A DNA stretch of 64,000 bases from Tupaia tana. Lineage: Eukaryota; Chordata; Mammalia; Scandentia; Tupaiidae. Position 1 is the first letter of the stretch; each line of letters begins with the position of its first letter. Below the pieces are notes generated by a model. That model was not told the origin of the DNA. It saw only the letters and a list, made by a program, of their open reading frames with translations, and made no database searches. Below, piece after piece: positions 59,000 to 64,000 of the stretch. The stretch is taken from contig JAKSZU010000016.1 of NCBI GenBank assembly GCA_026018925.1, positions 1,302,001-1,366,000 on the forward strand, in the 5' to 3' direction. Made by a program: the position numbers and the translations under genes.

Positions 59000-59147
59000 G
59001 GGGCCAGCAGTTGGCATAGTGGTTGGGGCCCTGGACTCCTGCATGGCCACGGCAGTTCGAGTCCCGGACCTGGCAGCCCTTAGGAGCACACGTGTCCTGC
59101 AGCAAACTAAAAAATGACGATAAATAAAAATTCTTTTTTTAAAAAGT
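59000..59147 (+). mobile_element. SINE-B with TSD
   Basis: GGGGCCAGCAGTTGGCATAG head. AAAGTGAGCA repeats on both sides. Confidence 0.92.
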
Positions 59148-59527
59148 GAGCACTTATGCACACAGGCTGCTACAGATTTTTACAATAACGAGTCCGACAG
59201 AACACTGTAGCCAGGGTAGACTCTGGCCTGACGGAGAGGGGGCGGTGCCCACCCCACCCCGCAGAGGGTGCGAAGAACATGCCGCAGGCAGAGCGGCGGT
59301 GAGTGTCCACGGGGGCTCTGCCCAGGGGAGGGACTCCCCAAACACCCCTGGGCGGCGTAAATGGCTTAGGGCAAGAGCATGTGTCTGCTCCAATTTTTCC
59401 AAGACTAACTCAGTTCTTTCCAAACTGATAGAGATGGTTATTTGTAGGTAATGACAAATGTTCACTAAACTACGGGTCGCTATTAATCAATGTGCTGATA
59501 ACCTCACATGTCATTTTTAAAGCTCTT

Positions 59528-59740
59528 TAGAGTTTTTTGCTATAGGGCGCATGTGCTCACCAGAAAGAAAGAGAGACAGAGAGGAATGGCCATGTCGAAA
59601 TCCCTTCTCCTCCATCCTCCTCTCGGGATCTTGGGCACACACACGCCCGGCATGAGTTTAAGCCACTGGGTCCAGGACTTGAACCGTGGTTGACTACGTG
59701 GGAGTCCAGCGACATAGCCATTATGCTAACTGCTGGTCCC
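59528..59740 (-). mobile_element. SINE-A1, internally deleted
   Basis: AGAGAGACAGAGAGG runs directly to AATGGCCATG, removing the palindrome. Confidence 0.92.
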
Positions 59741-59755
59741 AAGATCTTTTGCTTT

Positions 59756-60002
59756 TTAAAAAAATTTTGCCAGAGGGTATATGCATTCACTGGGGAAGAG
59801 TCAGAGAGGGAGGGAAAGTGAGAAACACGGGGAGGACGGCCCAGCACCCCCTTCTCCTCTGTGCCCCGCTTACGGTTCTGGACACACGGTACACACGTGT
59901 ACACACGTGGTATGTTTCCCGAGCTGCTGGGCCTGGGACTTGAGCCACAAGCTTGGCCACACAGGATCCAGCCACCGTAACCACCATGACACTGGCTGGC
60001 CC
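59756..60002 (-). mobile_element. SINE-A2
   Basis: AAATTTTGCCAGAGGGTATA to CACTGGCTGGCCC. Confidence 0.85.
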
Positions 60003-60011
60003 TGTTGTTGT

Positions 60012-60168
60012 TCTAAAGAATTACCTGTTTAATTTTTTTTATTTTAAAAATTTGACCAGAGAGAGACAAAGAGGAGAAGTGAGCAAGCAAGCCACCAGGT
60101 ACAGGCCTCGAACAGCCACTGGCCTCGTGGGAGTCCAGCACCTGAACCACCACAGGACCTGCTGGCTC
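60012..60168 (-). mobile_element. SINE-B
   Basis: TTTGACCAGAGAGAGACAAA to CAGGACCTGCTGGCTCC. Confidence 0.9.
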
Positions 60169-60271
60169 CTGAAAAAAAGCGTGTTTCAGACAACTTCCTG
60201 AGGAAACCAGACATTACTCAACTCTCTGATGCACAAAACTTGCCATATTTTCTGAACCAAAAAAAGAACTC

Positions 60272-60426
60272 TGGGATCAGCAGGTGGCATGGTAGTTGAG
60301 GTGCTAGACTCCCACACAGCTGACCACGGTTTAAGACCCAGACCTGGTGACTTACTTTCTCATTCACTTGCTTTTCTCTATATAGCAATATGATAATAAA
60401 GCTAAATAAGTGATTCTTTAAAAGCA
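60272..60426 (+). mobile_element. SINE-B
   Basis: GGGATCAGCAGGTGGCATGG head; tail AAGTGATTCTTTAAAAGC. Confidence 0.92.
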
Positions 60427-60539
60427 GGGAATCTGTAGTTTTCAATGTGAGACATTAGCAATGTGCCCAACATAAAAGGCTCCTTATAGATACAAAAACC
60501 TAAACTGACATTATTTCAAATAATAAATGAATAACATTA

Positions 60540-60603
60540 GTTTCTCTCTGTGTCTCTGGTGAGCGCAAGCACCCTATAGCAAAAATCTCTTTTTTAAAAA
60601 AGA
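60540..60603 (+). mobile_element. 5'-truncated SINE-A tail
   Basis: Only CTGGTGAGCGCAAGCACCC and TATAGCAAAAATCTC remain, the form expected from incomplete reverse transcription. Confidence 0.8.
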
Positions 60604-60802
60604 AACTGTCAGTTTCACAAATTCTCACACGTAAGTTGAAGATTTCAGTATTTTCTCTCTGTGATTCACAGAGATAACAGCCCTTTCCCCAACAAAAGCA
60701 CACCACTAGGCATGTTTACCCAAGTACTGCTTACTGACCAGGTTTTTGGGACTCTCTTTTAGTTTAAATACTAAAAGGAAGCAACAAGTTAAAGTCCTAC
60801 TT

Positions 60803-60920
60803 TTTTTACTGCCAGAGAGTGCTTGCACTCACCAGAGAGAGAGACGAAGTTCCACCTCTGGGGTTTGAACTAGGGTCAGCCATGTGAGAGAGCCAACTCC
60901 TGTGCACAACAGGGCTGGCC
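60803..60920 (-). mobile_element. SINE fragment
   Basis: CCAGAGAGTGCTTGCACTCA to ACAACAGGGCTGGCC. Confidence 0.75.
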
Positions 60921-61211
60921 GGGGGATCCTCTACAAAGACTGTTCTCACAATGAATTCAAACTCCGTCACAGCCCAGAGAGCCCTAACCACTGCCACCCA
61001 CGACTTCCGGGCGACTGTGACTCGCAGCAGGCCCAGCCCGCGGCCGTAACACGGCTCTGCGCGTGGCGTGGCCGTCAGCCGCGCCTCCACCTGGGCAGCT
61101 GCTCCCCGCCCCGGAGGGCTCCCAGAGACAGTGCGGAAGCTGTGCCGTCCAGCCACAGAGGGCGGAATCAGCCCACCGCCTCATCCCTCATGTGCTTCTG
61201 CACCTTTTCTT

Positions 61212-61462
61212 TTGTTTTAAAAGAGAGTTGTTCGTTATAGGACACGTGCACTTGCCAGAGAGACAGACAGACAGAGAGCGAAAGTGAGAAAGCACCCCTG
61301 GAGGTCAGCCACGCCGCAATCCCCTCTCCTCCATTCTCCTCTCAGAATTTTCAGTATGCACACACACGTGCAATGTGAGTTTCCAACCTCCAGGTCCAGG
61401 ACTCAAACTGTGGCCCACCATATGGGAGTACAGCGCCTTAACCACCATGCCACCTGCTGGCC
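61212..61462 (-). mobile_element. SINE-A2
   Basis: AGTTGTTCGTTATAGGACAC to GCCACCTGCTGGCCC. Confidence 0.92.
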
Positions 61463-61972
61463 CTCACGTACTTGAACGCTAATAACCTGGATGACGCTCG
61501 AGTACCTGGAGAAGGAAGTGGTGCCGGGAGTCGTTTAGTCCAAGTCCTCCCGGAAGTGAGGAAGTGAGGCAGCCGCTATCCGCAAAGTGCCAGAAAGCAC
61601 TCCCGGGCACGGCTGGCACCGCTGAGCATGGCGGTCTGGGGACCAGAGGAGTGCGTGTGTTTGTGGAGGGGTGCAGAGACACCCAGCAGGCAGGGCGCAG
61701 ATCGGGCCCTTGCCCGCCCACGCGGGGGGGTCTTCGTGGACGGGCATGGAGCGCATTTGTGCAGGAACCACGGGTCGGAGCACGTGGCCACTGGAGCTGG
61801 TGATGCTGCGGGTTGTAGGGGCGACAGTACGGCCTGGATTGAAGTCACTCATGCAGGGCACGAGATTCAGATCAGTGCTGACGGCAAAGCAGGAAGCAAA
61901 GATGACACTTGGGCTTCTGATGCAAGAAAAAGTCCCATTTATCCACATGATAGTGGATAAAAATGTGTTTGG

Positions 61973-62197
61973 GGACCAGCAGTTAGCGTAATGGCTATGT
62001 CGCTGGACTCCCACGTAGTCGACTGCGGTTCACATCCCGGACCCGGTGGCTTAAAACTCACGCCGGGCGCGTGAGAATGGAGGAGAAGGGATTGCGGCGT
62101 GGCCATCCCCCCTTGGGGGTGATTTCTTGCTTTCTGTCTCTCTCTGTCTGTCTGGCAAGCGCAAGGGCCCTATAGCCAAAACCTCTCAAAAAAAAAG
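61973..62197 (+). mobile_element. SINE-A1, internally deleted
   Basis: Near-consensus, but GGGCGCGTGAGAATGG lacks about 28 bp between the GTG and GAG motifs. GTGTTTG repeats at both ends. Confidence 0.94.
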
Positions 62198-62277
62198 TGT
62201 TTGAGGCTCAGAAATGAAACTGACGGTGTAACTTACTATCTGTCATTAAACAGAACTGCACTCACACTGGTGGTGGC

Positions 62278-62280
<3 letters not shown>

Positions 62281-62311
<31 letters not shown>
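62281..62311. repeat. (CA)n microsatellite
   Basis: About 15 CA dinucleotides. Confidence 0.95.
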
Positions 62312-62313
<2 letters not shown>

Positions 62314-62437
62314 TTCTGAAGATCTGTCTCCATGAGGATTAACCAGGAGATCTCCTTTTCATTACACAGGCTTCGGTACTGTTCAAGTTTTAAGAAATCA
62401 AGTTACTGTATCACATTTGTCCATTAAAAACTACTTT

Positions 62438-62686
62438 TTGAGAGAGAGGTTTTTGCTATAGGGCATGTGTGCTTGCTGAAGAGACAAGAGAGACAGAAAG
62501 CAAGAAATCACACCCCGGGGGCGATGGCCACACCACAATCTCTTTTCTTCCACTCTCCTCCTTGGGATTTTGGGCACACATGGACATGTGCCTGGCGTGA
62601 GTTTCAAACCTCTGGGTCCAGGACTTGAACCATGGTCAACTACGTGGGAGCCCAATGACGTAACCATTGCACCATCTGCTGGTCCT
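62438..62686 (-). mobile_element. SINE-A1-like
   Basis: GAGAGAGGTTTTTGCTATAG to CATCTGCTGGTCC. Confidence 0.92.
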
Positions 62687-62690
62687 ACTA

Positions 62691-62939
62691 ATTTTTTTTT
62701 TAAAGAAATTTTTGCTATAGGGTGCATGTGCTCACCAGAGAGACAGAGACAGAAAGCGAGAAATCACCCCCGGGGGGACGGCCACACCACTATCCCTTCT
62801 CCTTCATTCTCCTCTCACAATTTTGGGCACACACGCACACGTGCATGGTGTGAGTTTCAAGCCTCTGAGTCTGGGACTCAAACTGCAGTCGGCAAAGTGG
62901 GAGTCTAGTGACATAACTGCTATGCTATCTCTTGGTCTC
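62691..62939 (-). mobile_element. SINE-A1-like
   Basis: Adjacent second copy; ends CTATCTCTTGGTCTC. Confidence 0.9.
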
Positions 62940-62957
62940 ATTAAAAACTAATTTTAA

Positions 62958-63200
62958 GGGACCAGCAGTTAGCATAGTGCCTATGTTGCTGAACTCCCAT
63001 GTAGCCGACCGTGGTTCAAGTCTCGGACCTGGGCTTAAACTCATGCTGGGCGCATGTGCGTGCGTGCCCAAGATCCCGAGAGGAGAACGGAGAAGGGATT
63101 GTGGCATGGCCATCCCCCCTGGGGGGTGGTTTCTCGCTTTCTGTCTTTCTCTCTTTCTGGCGAGCGCACGCACCCTATAGCAAAAACCTCTTCCCCAAAA
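62958..63200 (+). mobile_element. SINE-A1 with TSD
   Basis: AAAAACTAATTTT occurs before the head and after the tail. Head-to-head with the previous copy. Confidence 0.94.
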
Positions 63201-63250
63201 ACAAACAAACAAACAAACAAAAAACTAATTTTTATTTGCTAAATGATTTT

Positions 63251-63252
<2 letters not shown>

Positions 63253-63289
<37 letters not shown>
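63253..63289. repeat. (CA)n microsatellite
   Basis: About 18 CA dinucleotides just 5' of a SINE-B. Confidence 0.95.
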
Positions 63290-63290
<1 letters not shown>

Positions 63291-63293
63291 TCT

Positions 63294-63470
63294 GGGGCCA
63301 GCAGGTGGTGTGGTGGTTAAGGTGCTGGACTCCCACATGGCTGACCACGGTTCAAGTATCAGACTTGGTGGCCTTTCTCACTTTCTGTCTCTCTCTCTCT
63401 GTCTCCCTCTGGTGACTGCATGTGCCCTATAACACATTTAATAATAATAATAAATAAAATTACGTAAACA
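63294..63470 (+). mobile_element. SINE-B
   Basis: GGGGCCAGCAGGTGGTGTGG head; (AAT)n tail. Confidence 0.94.
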
Positions 63471-63689
63471 AACAGTTAAAACAAAAACACCGACAGGCCC
63501 AGACAGCGGCACAGTGGTGAAACACGATGTTCTGCAGGCTGACCTACAGGGGAAGGCTCGAGAGCCCTCCCTGAGCTCAGGGCCCATGTGTGCTGGCATC
63601 TGGGGCTGCCTGGGGCTGGGGGTGCATCATGGCACTGCCACCTTCTTGGAGTGCTGTCTCCCTGCCTCAGAGAAATAAATATTTCCTCT

Positions 63690-63883
63690 GTAGGATGCCA
63701 GAGGGCACATGTGCTCACCAGGGAAAGATGGGGTGTGGTCACACCACGACCCCTCCACTTCTCCACCAGGATGTCGGACACACGCACACCCTCACCTGGC
63801 GTTTTAAGGCCAACGGGGCTGGTTGTGAACGGCGGGCCATGTGGGCTCTGGCTCCTTCAACCACTAGGCTGTCAGGCCGGCCC
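63690..63883 (-). mobile_element. SINE-A2, diverged
   Basis: GCCAGAGGGCACATGTGCTC to GCTGTCAGGCCGGCCC. Confidence 0.75.
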
Positions 63884-64000
63884 AACAAAATCGTGGGGAG
63901 AGAGCTCCGAGAGCCGCCACCATCCTCCCGCACGGAAGCTCAACAGCGTGCACACACTCAAACGCCCACCTCTGCGCGGTCGGGTCGGGGAGGCCCGTGA

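Larger units (their letters stand above)
33255..64000 (-). other. CECR2: CECR2 intron 1 (partial)
   Basis: Upstream intronic sequence, 30.7 kb to the window edge. It holds SINEs, two large minisatellites (50861-51194 and 52428-53590), a possible solo LTR and possible L2 traces. I see no gene, conserved element or repeat I can name in these larger blocks: 33255-34140 (GC-rich), 35331-36220, 36926-37587, 37898-38529, 39317-40379, 41027-41607, 42179-43444 (GC-rich), 44836-45164, 45430-46097 (apart from the weak L2 call), 46372-47250, 47508-48138, 49266-50262, 50481-50860, 51493-51921, 52081-52427, 53591-54134, 54646-55241, 56426-57183, 57421-57828, 58044-58999, 59148-59527 and 61463-61972. Confidence 0.9.

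Noticed and set aside
61973..62050. Possible tRNA gene (A and B boxes present)
   Set aside because: The head cannot form a full tRNA cloverleaf and belongs to a SINE with a poly(A) tail and target duplication.
33255..64000. Search for CECR2 exon 1 and a promoter
   Set aside because: I found no sequence encoding the known N-terminus. GC-rich blocks (33300-33860, 41050-41600, 42180-43440) lack a matching start and donor.

Overview
This window is vertebrate, almost certainly placental-mammal, nuclear DNA. It lies inside one gene read on the minus strand, CECR2 (cat eye syndrome chromosome region candidate 2), the DDT/bromodomain subunit of an ISWI-type chromatin remodeller. Six consecutive coding exons can be placed to the base at 33160-33254, 15823-16006, 14290-14429, 13010-13114, 11019-11068 and 9895-10064. 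All have AG/GT borders and compatible phases. Together they make 744 nt and 248 uninterrupted codons that match human CECR2 as I remember it. Counting the human N-terminal coding exon as exon 1, these are exons 2-7. Exon 1 and the exons carrying the bromodomain and C-terminus are outside the window.

Layout (plus-strand coordinates, gene running right to left): 33255-64000 is part of intron 1; 16007-33159 is the 17-kb intron 2; 9895-16006 holds exons 3-7 in a compact cluster; 1-9894 is part of intron 7. I found no second gene, no functional RNA gene and no CRISPR array. Most open reading frames of 60-270 codons come from repeats.

The introns are packed with about 100 copies of tRNA-derived SINEs, roughly one per 620 bp and about a third of the sequence. 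I use three working names. SINE-B is about 150-175 bp: a GGGGCCAGCAGGTGGC head, pol III A box, GGTTCGAGTCC-type B box, pyrimidine stretch, then an A/T-rich tail ending TTAAATAATTCTTTAAA. SINE-A2 is about 230-260 bp: the same kind of head, then a GTGTGCGTGTGCCC segment, GAGAGGAGAATGGAG, a C-run/G-run palindrome and a tail near GCCCTATAGCAAAAACCTCT. SINE-A1 is a younger version of A whose head reads GGGACCAGCAGTTAGCGTAATGGC; many A1 copies are nearly identical and have clear target-site duplications. I do not recognise these families as Alu, B1/B2, Can-SINE, bovine, equine, rabbit, bat or hedgehog SINEs, so I leave the mammalian order open.

Other repeats are a broken-up L1 ORF2 remnant (24955-26600), a class II-like ERV 3' end with its LTR inside a SINE (30109-30826), a possible solo LTR (about 55644-56094), and minisatellites with 31-, 33-, 18-, 21-, 37- and about 45-bp units. 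Two of these deserve attention. A 21-bp minisatellite forms the whole 3' end of intron 3, directly against the exon 4 acceptor. A six-copy array with an exact 31-bp period carries CTCF-like GTAGGGGGCGC cores at 2398-2563.
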